Source: Urechis unicinctus
Taxonomy: Eukaryota > Annelida > Polychaeta > Xenopneusta > Urechidae
Reading direction: 5' to 3'
Assembly: GCA_034190875.2 (NCBI GenBank)
Contig: CM067357.1
Coordinates: forward strand, 20,475,462 to 20,539,461
DNA: 64,000 nucleotides
Of this stretch, positions 1-15,360 are shown one piece after another. Each line of letters begins with the position of its first letter. Within the stretch, counting starts at the first letter, position 1. The notes below the pieces were generated by a model that worked only from the letters and a program-made list of their open reading frames with translations, ran no database searches and was not told where the DNA came from. The translations under genes and the position numbers were made by a program.

Positions 1-960
1 CAGTACGTTGTACTTCAAGCTCGTCATATTTTATCTGCTTTTAAACCGCGGGATAAAATGATTTACAGAAACAAAAAAAGTAAATTTCTTGTGGTCATAC
101 ATTAAAGCTTCATGAAGCTGCATTCACGTCAATTGCTATAACAAAGAAGTACTACCTTGTCAGAGTGCAAGGCTTCAACACGCCTTCACACCTGAATATT
201 TGCATAGCATAGATTATTAATGAATAGTCATAAGCAGGTATGATGGCACAACTGGTCGCAAATATGGTTCGTTAATATTGCGGAGGTTATTACTGCTGGA
301 AACCACGATGGGCAGTTGAATGTGACGGAACGGATAATATCTACTTCACCGTGCAATTAGCCTTTGGCACCCGTTCCGTTAGTTCGCGTTAAAATTATAA
401 TGATTTCTGAAACTCTCATAAATGCCAAAAAATCAAATGCAACTGCCGCGTGTCCTTCTTAATCTCTTGTACTACTTGCTTCATGGCCCGGTTGAGAAAT
501 TCCTTATCAAGCATATTTGGTGCGCTCATCCTGAGCTTGTCAGCAAACTTTTATATATCTGATAACACATCGTTGTGGTATGTTACTATTTTAAGATCAA
601 TGTTTGCTTCTTTGGGCAATGCTTGCATGATTCAAGAATAGCTATTCGCAGTATCAAGTACTAATATGCAATGGTAATTACAATTTGAGTTAATACATCA
701 TGAAGTGGTAACTGTTTAACCAGCTACGCAAACATTAACAAGCTATACGAAATTAAATGCATTGAGTTTGGACCTCAAAGCCTTGTGCCTTTAATTCCAG
801 TACGACTAGTTTAGAGATACAATAATTTAAGAGATATACATTTAACGCAATAAACGATTTGTTGGCAGCCGTCCGGGCGTATGAATATAAGCGTTCCAAT
901 ATCACGGCCCTTAATTTGTGGAGCATTTAGATAGATAATCAACTGAACCGAATAATATTT
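1..960. other. AT-rich non-coding stretch, nothing recognised
   Basis: Only one short open frame (450-641) occurs. It begins at a TTG and has no domain, so I treat it as chance. I see no exon-like structure, RNA gene or repeat border before the (TA)n array starts. Confidence 0.5.
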
Positions 961-963
961 GTG

Positions 964-2060
<1,097 letters not shown>

Positions 2061-2152
2061 TCACCTATATTATTATAGAATACTGCATTATCATGGCAAT
2101 CCGTTTCTGTCGAGAGTTTGCTGGTTGTATTCCTGCTTTGATGACAGTTTCC

Positions 2153-5100
2153 CGGAACTACCGTAACTTCTTTGTTTCACATATGGAAATGAGTGAAATC
2201 AAATAGAATGTTCATAACTCTTCATTTGTATCTGTGGTTTAATAATGCTACTCGCGTAAAGCTTTCTTATAATCATGTATCTTGTATGCACATAATATGT
2301 GCTATCATCAGCGGAGGGGTCAGATATTCGCAATTCAGTTTTCGTTTCCTTAGCTCGGGGCTATATATCGTCAGTTCATGCGAAACAACTTCCCCTTAAA
2401 ATAGTGGCTACTAAAATATATGGAGGTTAACAATATATTCATCATTCAACGTAATAGTGGAGTGCCTTAAGTGACAAGCTGCTGTCAGGATTTCTTTATT
2501 CTCGTTTAGCTATATAGACAGATGCATTTTTAGTGTTACAAATGTGGTATCGTATACCCGAAACATAGCTCAGAATCGAATTGACAACTTCTTCATCCAA
2601 TGTGCTTTATAATGCTTCGATGTGTTGTGTAAATGGCAAACTACCTTAGTTCAACCAAATGCATTGTACGCGGTGTTTGCTGGTGGCTTTTATCTATCTC
2701 GGCATACAACTAAGGACGACGGAGCAGAACGCGGTAAGAATCGCCCGTGCTCCACAATAGCTGCTTTCTCGTAGCTAATTTAACGACCGCAAATGACATA
2801 ATGGCATTTGTTAAATGTTGCATTCTGCAATATCAAGACCAATAAGCTGGTAGCATCGAGTAGCAGCTGGATTAACATATCACTGTTAGTTCATAAAATG
2901 TCCATGAGAACGGGTTAGATTTTCCGGCGCGTTGCGACGCGTAATCATGTTATTAAATATGAAAAAGACAATCAGGCTAGATCACAGTGGTATCAAACAG
3001 GATCGCGTTTAACAAACTAGCAGGTGTTTGATGCATCAAACATACCTCATAATGCTCCCGTTGAAAAAAACTCCATTACTTATTTCACGTTCCCTAGACG
3101 TGTTTGTATTTTTAAACTATTTCACGGTCATATCGCCCATTTAAACCGTTGACTGACTATTCCGATTTTGAACTTAATGTAGATTCAATTGTGATTCACA
3201 TTGCCAGTCAGATGCAGGTATGCTGGATGAAGTGATTGTATGAGCAAGCGCACCAAGTCCCGTGAAACAGCTTGATTGTTTCTTTGGATGCCGCTTTTCC
3301 AAGATGACAATTTTTTGTTGAACGTTGTGTGAAACTAGAGGCCTACAATGGTCAACATCAAATCCTCTTATATTGAACAATGCGTTCACACAAAGATTGG
3401 TACCAACCAACCCATCTGCGAGCAAATCTGCCGTGCCGACAAAGCATCATAGGTAGGCACAATCAACGTAATCAAGCCTCGCAATTAACTGGTGCATCCG
3501 AGATAGGCAGAGTAACTGAGGTCTACTACTTTACCGAAAGATATCGTATTAGGGATTCAAAACAACTGATGTTCAATTTGGCTGCTCAGCCTTTACAATA
3601 TCAACATGGTTTAGGCTCAATAGCGTGCTTAACAACGCCATTAAGTTCAGTCTCGATCACACATATTACAAAACGCACGCAAAATTGACCTGTCTGTCAA
3701 AGGAATAGCTTCCCCCTAATAATTAATGTATCTCGCAGCAGTCATTATTGCGTTTTTAACCTTTTCATTTAATAGCGTTTTTATATTTCACTCTGCATTA
3801 GGCCAGATGGTTTAAAACACATTATCTATTTACAACTTGTTATATATGCCGTTATAAATGAAGCTTGGCTGTTCATTAAACAAGCCGTAATACATGGCTA
3901 TTCTATTGGTATTGATTAACATAAGGTTGCGTTATTAGGTAAGAGGAATTTCCGCGGCTTTGTCCTGGGCGTTGGCGTGACGATCAATACCAAGGTATGC
4001 TCACTCACCACTCAATGGTAAAATTCAAGGCAGCACGATACATTGATCCGAAATAGGGACATGGCAGCTCCGCAACTATGTTTTATTGTAGTTTCGTTCC
4101 TTCACAGTTTGTATCATGCCTTTATCTAGGTAGTATTTGACATTACCCAGACAATATCACTTTCGATATCAGATGTAGAATTTCTGATGTGAGGTTATAA
4201 CAAAAGAAGTATTTTGTCGTGTACTTCGCAAGCAGCTGTAAATAATGTAATGCTGAACGTGATAGACGCGACCTGCTTTGTAATAAATACAAATAAATGT
4301 ATAATAGTGTGTCGTATAATCTTAATGATTATGCAAAGATGCAATTAACATAAATCCGAATCTGATTATAATGTTTCAGCAGAAGACGTAGTGGCAGCTG
4401 TGGTGAAAATTAAGTCCCATAATGCCGACGTCAATAAAATGGTTTACTTGTACTATATTCTTAATGATATTTATGAGCTGTTTCCTCATTTATCTTAAGT
4501 GTTTAATTCATTGATTGTGCATTCAATTACCCGGGTATAAATGACTAGCTTGGTGATTGCTCCAATGCTCAAAACCAATATAAAATTTGCAAGCGACAGC
4601 AATATCTCTTAGTCCATTGCGTTGCGTAACTGTGTAGGCATGGTTTTAGACCATATTATTCCGAACGTTACAAAAGTATACGCCTACGTGGGATGATAAT
4701 GAAAACCCACCTGCTATTATTATCATTGTACACGTCAGATGTCGAACGGGAAGCCAGATAAATATGTTGTCATTGCAGCATCCTGTAACGTTTGACATTG
4801 ACGTCTCTACCTTAACGGATATTCTTTATATAACGACCTACGTTTAACAATTCGACCCTGTGAATATAAGGTAAAAAGTTACGACATAAAGGCTCAATTG
4901 CACACTGAGAACAATCATGTCAAAACAATTCAGACCGGGTATATTTATAAATTGATGTGTATATATGAATCTCGATGTATTAATCAATGTCAACGCGTAC
5001 GGAACGAACAGTCTCCAGCGATATTTAAGTCAAATCATGCTATGTCACCACCTGATCAGAAAATAAACCGTTTTATGCTAGAACAAATGCTACGGGGATG

Positions 5101-6866
5101 TCTGATGTACTAGCTGATGTCATTACTGCTAATCATGCTGGATGTCCTCTAGGGGGTAGGGTGAATAATCTATGATTTTAAAGCATGCTTTTGTTCCTTT
5201 TGTTACTGTTGAATAGGCAAAACTAAATGTTACCGCGTGCTAGATAAACACTTGATCGTGCAATGTCTCGGAGAGTTAATCTTGTTAATTGACTTATCAG
5301 GCAGTTTGTTATCGTGCAGAGAATAGCTAATGCTATAACACCAAATCAGACGCTCTCAGTCCATTTAATGACACATTTACTATCCTTAAGTAGAATCAAT
5401 GAGCCTGGGAGAGTGGACTACTACAGGCTTATATTCAACGACTACCAAAAGAAGCAAAATGTTACAACAGTAAAATCAAGACTGAATTGGATATTTGCGA
5501 GTAATATTACTCAACTACATTAAGCCTGTTATTTACAACCATGCAATGCTGATGCAGCATGGCATGCTAACTAAAGATAAAGCAACGTAGACCATGAGGT
5601 GTTGAAATTCAATTATCATATGCCAAATGCAGTAGCCTTTTTGCAAATGTTAATTGCTGTCTATTAATAGCTGTATGTCTTACATTGGAGCTAAATATCT
5701 GCATATGTGCAAATACAAATAGCAATATACAACGCCTATTTTATGATAATGAGTTCGAATTGCAGTTGTCTGTAGTACATGCGATTGCTTTGAAGAAATA
5801 TGACATCTATTTCTCTTTGACTAACACGAATGCATACGTGCTCGTGAGATAGAGATATACATAAACATTTATGCGAAACTAAGGAAAACTCACAGAACAT
5901 ATATATTTTTTCCATCTGTGTGCAGTGCACACTTTGCTTTTGTTAACTGCTACATACATTGATAACCGAAGATATTTTCTGCAGATGTCATGGTTGGCCT
6001 TTTCGAAATACCTTGTTGTCTAATCCCATAAACATGGCAACATTGCAAAGCATTTTTACATTTAGAAATACTGGCTGAAAATACAGCCATGTGTATGAAG
6101 GGTTACCATCTACTAGGCAATACGGAGAACCAACAGAGAAGCTTGTCGATAAATGCTATAAATGTCCTGTTTAGGCAATAAGCCCAAAACATATAATGAG
6201 GCAAGCCGTCAGTTCATGCCTAACATTTTAATGCCATTCATTTCACCTTAGACCCCGTCAACGGCTGTTGTCATTTACCTTATTGGATGCATTTCAGCTA
6301 AGATGGGGCGACGCAAACATTCATCATCAACATCATCAATTTGATTTTATGTTCCTAGATATCTAATACTCAAGAGGTCACGTTGATGCTAATCGCGACA
6401 AGTCCATGTTATATTAACTAAATGTACTCAACAAACGCTTACAAATGCTAGCTATTCGCCTATATAGTAAACGCTATACCAGTAAGCAACGGCTACAGAA
6501 TATCGTTTGAATTAAATTAAGTATTACATTTATCGGACCCTTGAATATTTGGTTTTATAATCTTCGTGTTTGTAATGCCTTTTGTTAAAAAACAAATGGC
6601 AGCATCTGGCGGGCGTCATTTGTCTATTGCTATGATGGCTAGCATAAGCTTACTTTGCTCTATATATATTTAATTGCCGGACTAATAAATGTGGATCAAT
6701 ACTATATCGAAGATACCTGTCTTTGACACGAGGTTTTCTATTGGTTTGCCCTTGAAAAAGGAAAGCGCGGCTGTTACTGCGTACGTTTAATCAAGGACAA
6801 TGTGTCTAACACTAACTTAATACCGAAAATGTCACTGGTTTTTATTAGAAATTGAATAGTTCAAGA
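2153..6866 (+). repeat. Left arm of large inverted repeat, outer part
   Basis: This segment matches the reverse complement of 36,493-40,940 along its whole length with small indels. Anchors checked by eye include 2280-2350 against 40,740-40,850, 3174-3690 against 39,500-40,017, 4440-4700 against 38,700-38,960, 5970-6060 against 37,370-37,450, and 6590-6860 against 36,500-36,790. The open frames at 3174-3425 and 3380-3688 recur in the other arm because the DNA is conserved, and no known domain is visible in them. The two arms point towards each other. Neither arm end shows a clear terminal inverted repeat. Confidence 0.9.
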
Positions 6867-9075
6867 AACTGCTGACAGATAAGGTAATTCCTCAGTATAT
6901 TCTATCACATTAATTACAAATTCATTATATTATCAGTGATTTGCATTTGTACAGACAATATGTAAGAAATGCCGCAAATGATTTTAAGTATTGTATGTGG
7001 CAAGAGATTTTCTATGCCATAAGTGTCAAGCTTTGTACAATATGCAACGTGTCATTTTTAATATCACTGTTTGTCGGTACAATGTTTCTCACAGCCTAAC
7101 TGTCATGTTCGTACTATGATAATCAGAAAGCCGGAGCTGTTGATAATTGTTCACATCAAATGTTAGCTGTGGTTGTGCCATTCAGTGACCTTATTCAAAT
7201 TGCCGTCACACTGTTGAGTGACATTTCAGATCATATTTTCTTTCCACGTGGGTATATTTAATGGTGGGTATGGTTGAGCATTTGATGATTATAATAGCCT
7301 TTGTTGGGATAATATAAAATATTGTCCTGTTTCAAATTGGTTCATGAAAACGTAAGTAATCAGATATATGGTCACCAAATTAAAATTAAATGCAGGATAT
7401 TTTTTTCTACTTAAGCAGGCCATATTGCGAAATTGAGAATGATTGTGATGCATGAACGGTGCCCCTTAAATACAATCATCTGCTTGGCGCAACCAAATTG
7501 CTAACATAATAAATCAATTTGACAACTTCCCGATACCAATATGCTATCGATTACATGGGAAAGTGGATGTGGTTAAAATTCGCTATAGTATATATAGTGT
7601 TTTCACATTAAACTGACATTATTAATGTACGTCACAAAAGTATTAACCTACGGGGAATGATAATGGCAACTCAGCTATTATTATCATTGCACCCGAACGG
7701 GAAGCCAGCTGAATCTGCTATCACAGCACCGTCCATTTTCGACAGGCCGAAGGACATGCTGCATAAAATGATGTCATTGTGGTACTGTTGTCGCAATGAC
7801 AATAAATTGATTGGCCCCACTTAGGGCATAGGATAAAAATAAACAATGTGTCTACGACAAGTAAGGAGACTTTACACATTACTTCTAGTGAGAAACCAAA
7901 GTCATGGTATTTGTTTTTAATTGTTGCTTATTAATGCTTTAATCAATTTCAACGAATACTGAGCGGATAGTCTCACGCAGTTGTTATGTCCAATCATGGT
8001 ATGTCACCACCACATTATGGAATTAACCATTTTTATGCGACATCATGCGAATCTATTACGACGTCTGATGTACTTTCGAAAGACATTACTAATTATTATG
8101 CAGGATGTCCTACATTGGTTGTATAAATAATCTATGGATTTTAAGAACAAAGGCCACAACTTGCTTTTTAATTGTCAAAAGCGCGATGTGAATCTACAAC
8201 TGAACAGTGTTAGATTTAATGTAAGTGAACATGCTATCCATCTTGGATCCTATATAGGAAGAAATTCCGAACAATTGAATATTCATGCTGCATGTGGTGA
8301 TGTTGTGTCGAAAACTAATATGCTGATGTCAAGATTCGGTCACTGCACAGTAAATGTTCGTAATACACTATTTGACAAATATTGCACAAGTTTTTATGGA
8401 TCCCCATTATGGACGCTCTCGAGTAATTCATTTAAAAGCTTATGTGTCACTTGGCGCAAATGCATCCGCAATATATGGAGATTACACCCTAGAACAAGAT
8501 CAATGTATATTCCTTTTTTAGCTGGTAGATTACCTCTAAGAGAACAATTAATGTTGCGATGTATGAAATTTTTCTTAAATAGTCTTAATAGCACGAATCA
8601 TCTTGTATCGGCGGTTAGCCGATTATGTGCCTTTAGTAATTCGAATGTCGCAAATAATATAAGATATATTATGAGTATCGTTAATCTAAATACTGCTACG
8701 ATTTACGACCAGACCATTACTTTTAATGATATTTCAAGCAAGATTTTTCTACCGAATATTGATCAAGAAAGATTGAACTTTGTTAACTCAATACAAGAAC
8801 TTTGTAGGGCCCGTGAATGTGAATATATTCCCGGTTTTTCTCAAGACGATATCAATGTTCTACTTAATTTTATTTGCACATTATGATGGCACCCCACGCT
8901 TTGTTAAATGATTGCACCTGAACTTGATCGTCATAAAATATCTGTACCACGAGTGCGAAATAAATGCTATTATTATGCTATTATTATATAGCGCGATGTT
9001 TCGGATAGTGAGTCTGGTATCACCCTTACCAGGGTACGTAGACTTATCAGGCAGTTTGTTATGGTGTGGAGATCA
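4600..9075 (+). repeat. Tandem duplication of an approximately 3 kb unit
   Basis: Landmarks at 4660-4810 recur at 7625-7780, and landmarks at 5030-5150 recur at 7996-8125, a spacing of about 2,965 bp. The ACTTATCAGGCAGTTTGTTAT motif at about 5295 recurs at about 9042; the larger spacing is explained by an extra LINE segment in the second unit. A short hairpin-forming core, ATGATAAT followed by TTATTATCAT, sits near 4692 and 7655 and also in the third copy near 26,790. The internal sequence is decayed and shows no intact gene apart from the LINE tail. Confidence 0.75.
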
Positions 9076-9937
9076 ACAAGCTTGGCTCATTTAAAGATGC
9101 ATGTTCAATACGTATGGAGAATCAATGAGCCAGTAAGAGAGGACTACTACTATTTATATTCAACGAGCAAAAGGTTACATCAGCCACATCCATGAGGGAA
9201 TACATTGGATATCTAATTAATATTCCATGACTAAGCAATGCCTTTCTATTACAACCATAGAGCATAGAATATTGCTTTACAAATGCAAACACCATTGGTG
9301 TCAAAATGTCCAACAATGTTATTTATAACCTCATCAAAAGATAAGTAGTAGTTTTAGAGTAATACACAGCCAATCTTCCGAGTGTACTCATTAAGGTGTT
9401 GCAAAACCTTATAGTTGGTGATACTATTGTGGCACTTATATTATGGCACGTGTACAAAGCGTTCCTTAGTTCTTTCCAGAGCGTCGTCCACATACACCGC
9501 AGTATCTAGTAGGCTTTTGCTATCACATATGATATCATTCTATTACTTGAGACAATTGTACTCGATCACTCTTAGTGCGATGGGGCAAATGCAGCACAAA
9601 TGCACCAACAATCGTGGCGTTATATATAGCCGTAATGATATGACGAGCAGAGTGCTCGTTTAACATCTAAATAAATGCTAAAGATCAATTACTGTGTTTG
9701 TGTTATTACGTTTTAAACGTACCTTCATATATCGGTCAATAGCTTAAATCACTGAATTACAACCTGATATATCTGATACACAGGAATTCATATGATCACG
9801 TTTGATGTAGATTAGTTTGCGGCATTGAATACAAAAGACTCAAATTCTGCCTGTATCAGGATGTAAAGTTGAATTGCCAACTTCATGGCAGACAGGCTAA
9901 GTTTTTAGTTACACATGCATCGTACTTTCTTCCAAAA
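6867..9937 (+). repeat. Part of left mosaic repeat absent from inverted arm
   Basis: This stretch has no counterpart in the inverted right arm, which instead holds about 560 bp of unrelated DNA. It does match the direct copy at 27,940-29,397: 6890-7150 against 27,950-28,230, 7980-8130 against 28,250-28,430, and 9320-9937 against 28,740-29,397. It contains a second copy of the 3 kb unit and the LINE tail at 8134-8985. Confidence 0.8.
8134..8985 (+). mobile_element. 5'-truncated LINE, C-terminal end of ORF2
   Basis: A 250-codon frame (8134-8886) without stops matches the region just after the reverse transcriptase of CR1/L2-group LINE ORF2 proteins. Visible landmarks are HLGSYIGRN (about residues 36-44), the FYGSPLW block (about residues 87-93), and WRKCIRNIW (about residues 107-115). 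The catalytic YxDD box is missing, so this piece cannot encode an active polymerase. After the stop comes a short tail with repeated ATTATTATGCT, typical of LINE 3' ends. Compared with sister repeat units at 5150-5260 and 27,140-27,260, this segment replaces about 25-40 bp of host repeat. That fits a 5'-truncated insertion joining in frame to an ATG in host DNA. Known: such truncation is usual for LINE insertion. Inferred: the insertion is younger than the repeat around it. Confidence 0.82.
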
Positions 9938-11478
9938 AGTAAGATATGAGTTATGCACCCTAAGAAGGGTGATATATTAGCCTATTCGGAAGCTTATAGT
10001 GGAGTTATTTGCATAAGACTGTATCTAGCGGCGGTACATGAGCGATAAGGTGAAAACAACATAAATCATGCTGTGTATAAATGTTATTATCCTATACCAA
10101 ATACATTTTGCTGCCTGCAGTTGATAATTTGATGTCTGGTTACGCCTGCATGTCTTGCCTTTGATCTTTTACCTAATATAGCTTTAAATGCGATGGTAAC
10201 GGATTAATGAGAAATCGAGAAAAATATTATAAACTTACTGAATACGATATCCTTTCGGTATTTCGTGTGCTTTGAGATTGTGCCGCAGATATGTATATCA
10301 TGCAGTCGTGACTGTATTCCTGCATTTGTTAAATTCGTATTGCATTAAAATTTTAGGAGACCGCTCTACAGATGATGCACAAAAGGATTCAGCAAATACA
10401 CAGCTATTAAATTGGATGAAAGTGTTTTATGTATCATGTTGGCCAGTGATTGAAGTTATGCATATGTTTTAATTTTATTACAATCGTTACCAAACGGTAG
10501 CCAGTATGCTACATTGCTGTTACTGCGTTGTAGTAGGATGTGTACATTCCATTGTTGTGTATTTGGCTTCGTTGATATATATTTAATTGCTAGTTGACAT
10601 GATTGGGCGCATTAAAGAGGGCAACAAGAGTCTTGAAGGCTCCATAAAGTTAGGCTGCATGGACATGATGTAACTATCGGGATTCTACCGGAGACCCCTT
10701 TCATAAGTAAGAATCGAATTGGTGTGGACTACATTATAAGGCTCACTGAATGACGGTCATGGACTTGTAGGCATTTAGCAATTCTTTTGCTACGTTCCGC
10801 GCACTAGACAAAATTGCTGGGAGGGCAAACAACGTATTGGCGATTAATCGCGGGATGAGTTAAGTATTTGAACGTAAACTGTACTATCTCAAAGGTAGAA
10901 ACACAATTGCACATTATTCATACAATAGCGGTCTGTCCATGTATGCTCTACTAATTTATTCACTCTTTTGCTTGCCCCAAGAGTCTCATCTATTTGATTC
11001 CGAGTATTGTCTAGGGGACTTCTGCATATATCTATAGATATCGCACGTTACTCTCGTAATACGTTGAAGTTTTAATAATACAGCACTTTAAAATGATGGC
11101 ACGTACTTGCATGTTCAATTTTACAATTATTGCGACAAGCGGGTATATTAAGCTCTTAAGGTCCGCCAAATCAGTAATACTTGAATTCCATCAGCTCTTA
11201 ACTTTTATTGCTTTTGGTAAATAAACCTAAAGAAAGAACGCCTTATCTTGGATCATAGTTGCTTGTTTAAAAATACTGCATTTGCGATAAACGAAGATTG
11301 GCAACTTATTTCGTTTTAGGTGAATTGCTCATTTGTAAGAATGGCAACCGAGGTCGAAAGGGTAGTCAGTTGTTACATATCGTTACAACATAATCAAAGT
11401 TATGTTTCCTCTGTGGAAACATTCAAAGTAATGAATTGAGTGAGAATGTGGAATACGTCTTACTTATACACCGGGTTG
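9937..11478 (+). repeat. Left arm of large inverted repeat, inner part
   Basis: Matches the reverse complement of 35,136-35,930. Anchors are 9940-10,060 against 35,810-35,930, 10,260-10,360 against 35,500-35,600, and 11,110-11,475 against 35,136-35,470. The right arm lacks the equivalent of about 10,370-11,115. The open frame at 10,272-10,472 begins with TTG and has no recognised domain. Confidence 0.85.
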
Positions 11479-14400
11479 GGGAGAGAGAACTACTTTTTTG
11501 TGCATATATGGACTAATCATATGCATTTTCTTAAAAACTACTCCTAATTAAAACTGACAGGGGAAAAATATGGAAGTACATAAAACATGATATTGACTTG
11601 CTATTGTCAGAAAGATGTCTGGTCTAATCTGATTCTGCAACGTCAGCATTCATATATGATTTAGTGTTTTATAACGCCATACTTAACACAACAATGGTTA
11701 GTTACTGCGAGCTATTTTCATCCAAAGGTGTTCAGCATTACACCTATACTATTTCAAATGGTCCAACTACTGTCGTTTAACTTTGTGCTTTGCAAGTGTT
11801 AACATGCTTGTGCATAGGATTTATATAACTATACATTTGCCTCGAAATACTTATAACGTATAATACGGCCAATATTGTGACTTGGTTCCCCATAATTGCT
11901 GAATTATGTGTGCCTCTTGATGAAAACAATTTTACTTTACAAACTATCGTAAACCTTATCTGTTTAATTTTTGGAAAAGCCATACTATCCATAAATGTTG
12001 TTTTCGATTTGTGGCACAGATAAGCTGTTGTATTTATCTGTTAATGTCAGTGACAAAGACAATCATATCCATTAATTTGTCCATGAATCGGAAACATTTT
12101 ACACGCACTTTATTTTGACTATTCATAATATTGAATGTCACAGTACCACCATGTACATTACCACTATGAAATGTGAATAAATCACAATATTAATAATTTC
12201 AATATCGGGCGACATGTTTGCTTAGCCCTGAAGTGGTTGCTTAAAAGATATCCGCAAATAATTTGCCTCTTCTATGTAATGTAGTTAACGTTGCGCAGAA
12301 CAGAACCACTCACCACTTATGTATACTGGTTAATATATATACTGTTAATTACCATTATTCATTTTGAAGAAATATGTGAACAAATGATTCTAGGAACCGA
12401 CATATTATCTCCTTATGGTGTATTTCGCTGTAATAATTGACTGACCACGTAATGCCTAAAAGCACGATGTTAAGTAATTACTTATCAACAATAATGCAAT
12501 AGATTAGAAAGAAGAGCCATACACTAAGCAATTTGAAGCTTTGACTGATGAAAACGTATTTTAGTACTACTTAATAGCTTTGAAAAGCCAATATGACAAT
12601 AATTTATTAAATAGTTTTTCTTGTGTCGGGGCTTTTCTGTTTATTAGCGCGTAATGAAAACGGCACTGGCACTACCATAAAAAGTAGACTGGTCAGAAGT
12701 AAACTTCCATTAACTTTTTTTATATAATCATATCCTATTTCACAGTTATATCACAATATTTTATATCACAAAACACGACATTGCGCACACGGCTCAAGGC
12801 GATTTAACTGTACATTATATATTAGCCGCAGCTTTTGAATATTGAATAAATCGATTATTCGACCAATCAAGTTTCCTTTGACGTCTTGTTGCAGAAAGTG
12901 AGACGCATATGCAATGTTTTGGTCCCTATAGACGCCTAGTCCTGGATGCACCGTAGTGCTTTTTTTTGCTGGGTTCCTGCTATTTTATGCGACAATATTG
13001 CCCTGTCTTCGTATATTTCCACAATTTTGCCAATTAGCATTTTAGCTGCGACAGTTCTCGATGGAGACCCCTCCTTTCTTCGTATATGACAATCACATTC
13101 ATGTATTATTTTTGCCAATTAGTTAAATTCTTAGCTGGGCTTCCCATGTAAACATAATCTGTGTATCGGAAACATACTATGCATCCATTCATTCAAAATA
13201 AGAGCATCTCATGGACTGATTGCCATCTAAGTTTGTTTGTGCCACTTTGTAGCGTATTCATGTAACCGCCGGTTGGTATAAGAATATCAAGGAGCTTTTA
13301 ATGTGAATCGTACAGCAATCTTGCGAACTCAATAACGTATGGTCATGGAACGATATGCGGATAACGGACGCCATATTGTGTGAACCGGAAAGCATTTGTT
13401 GCTAGGACAATTGCTATATTCCTGTTCTTATAGCAAATGCTGTTTTCTCGTAGTGACGTTGTGGTCTGAGGCGGGAATCAACGATGGAACAGCAGTACAG
13501 TCGTTAATTACGTTAGACCCGATATTTATGCTGCAGCATTAGCGCGAAAAAGAACATGTTTCACGACGAGCACTCGGGTTTTTTATGCTTTATTCCAGGC
13601 ACGTGGCAAGTACATCGATTGTTATTAGTCCTCTGTTACAAGCAATGTCGGTAAGGATTCGTAGGGTACGCATAAAAATATTCATTCTGTTTTAGGCAGT
13701 GTCATTTAGTGTCTATCAAATATGCAGTGTACGCTTTTCAGTGGCACATGTCTTCGTAGGGTACGTATGAATGGTTCTATTCTGCCATCGTATTTTTAGA
13801 AGTTGTTGTGCTGGCCAAACGGTTCCTAGTTATATAATACAACATTTACTTAAAATCCAACTTCACGCCACCGTATGTACAACAACCTTGAATATTGAAC
13901 TATTGAATCATGACCAGGGAACGTATCGATGGACGAGCCGCTGTGCGAGCCTTATGAAGAAAACGGCCGTGAACGCGCCTCAGTCTCTGTCCACAGTATT
14001 TTTTGTCTCAAGAAAACATATACTCGATATCGTGACTCACCCCAATGTCTTTGTGCATCAACAAGCAAGTATTTAATGATAGTGCTCACGGTAATTCAAT
14101 CTTAATGGTGCGAATATATGTCATAGCTTCCGTATATAATAATGTAGTTATTTGATCATTACTAAGTGTCAGGGGGTAATGTTTGATTATGTCTGTTACC
14201 TGGCGTTCTCCTCGTTGAGTTTATTGTGGCTAAGATATTTTTGTTTATTTGTGACATACCATTTTAGGCAATTTACAAATGCAAAATCAAAACCCGGGCG
14301 TCATAGGTACACATTGCATTGGTATAAATACTAATGTGGACACATCAATGAAAGTGGACGCAGTGGAGGAACGTTATGTTATTGTGAGTCTCTTGATTCT

Positions 14401-15360
14401 TATTGAATGTAGTGTTTGTCTATGTACACTATTTCCTTGACTCGGCACAATGTAGAACTTTTCAACCTGGCTTCATTGTCGTCAAGAAGGAATAATATGT
14501 TAATTTGATTATGTTAGCGATGTCCCATGTACTCCTTTTCGGCATAATATTCATTACATTAGGCACTGGTTGTCGCGGTCCATTTATTGCAAGGACCACA
14601 GTATTGATATGAGCTGGCAGCTTATATCTCTATAGGGTACTGCTCACTGCAAGTTATTTCAATTCATACAGCACCACTCAAGCGAGATTGATATATCCAC
14701 TCTGATAGAGGCGCTTAAGCGTATAAAATGCTCCTTTAACGATGTAGACTGATACAAGCATTCCAGACAGCAGATTATGCATTTATTCAAGGATAGGCAT
14801 AAATTATTAGTAGGGTAAGCTAGAAGTAAGACAATCAGTAACGAAAAAACAAACGCACTGTCAAAAGTCCTACTGTGCCGTTTATAAAACAAAGTTCAAC
14901 ACTATGTGATTTGCGTACCATGTATGAATCAAAGTGCTCATAAATATCAAGAATTGTCATTATTAAGCGCCATGTAGTCAAGATTGTGGTATTCGCAGGT
15001 AGCTTGACCCTAACCTTAGTAACGAGAGACCGTGGATGTCGCCGTCAAACGATTGATTATCCAATGTCTGCATATTCTACCCAGATCCTATAACATGTGT
15101 ATACCAAACAATTGCAGTATCTAACACAGATCGCGAATGCAACAATAGATCTTAGAATATTCGAAGCATTCTGCATAATATGAACGCCTTGTTTAACGGC
15201 ATTCTGGATAATGCTGAATGTACTGTATAACTAGGCTTATATCATAATGAGCGGATCAACAATATTTGTCTTTTGCGCGGCTGTGTTTTATCCAAATATT
15301 AATTGGTTAGTATTCATATGCAGCATTACGGGTAGTATAGTGCTCACACAAATTACGAAT
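11479..15360. other. Non-coding, no gene recognised
   Basis: Several frames of 60-101 codons occur (for example 13,771-14,076), but none shows a family motif, a hydrophobic signal or a plausible splice partner. The DNA looks like unique or very old repeat sequence. Confidence 0.5.

Noticed and set aside
3174..3688. Frames conserved between both inverted arms as possible genes
   Set aside because: Conservation is explained by DNA identity of the arms; opposite-strand frames are conserved equally and no domain is visible.
13771..14076. 101-codon plus-strand frame as a small gene
   Set aside because: No domain, no codon bias visible by eye, no splice partner; chance frames of this size are expected in a 64-kb window.
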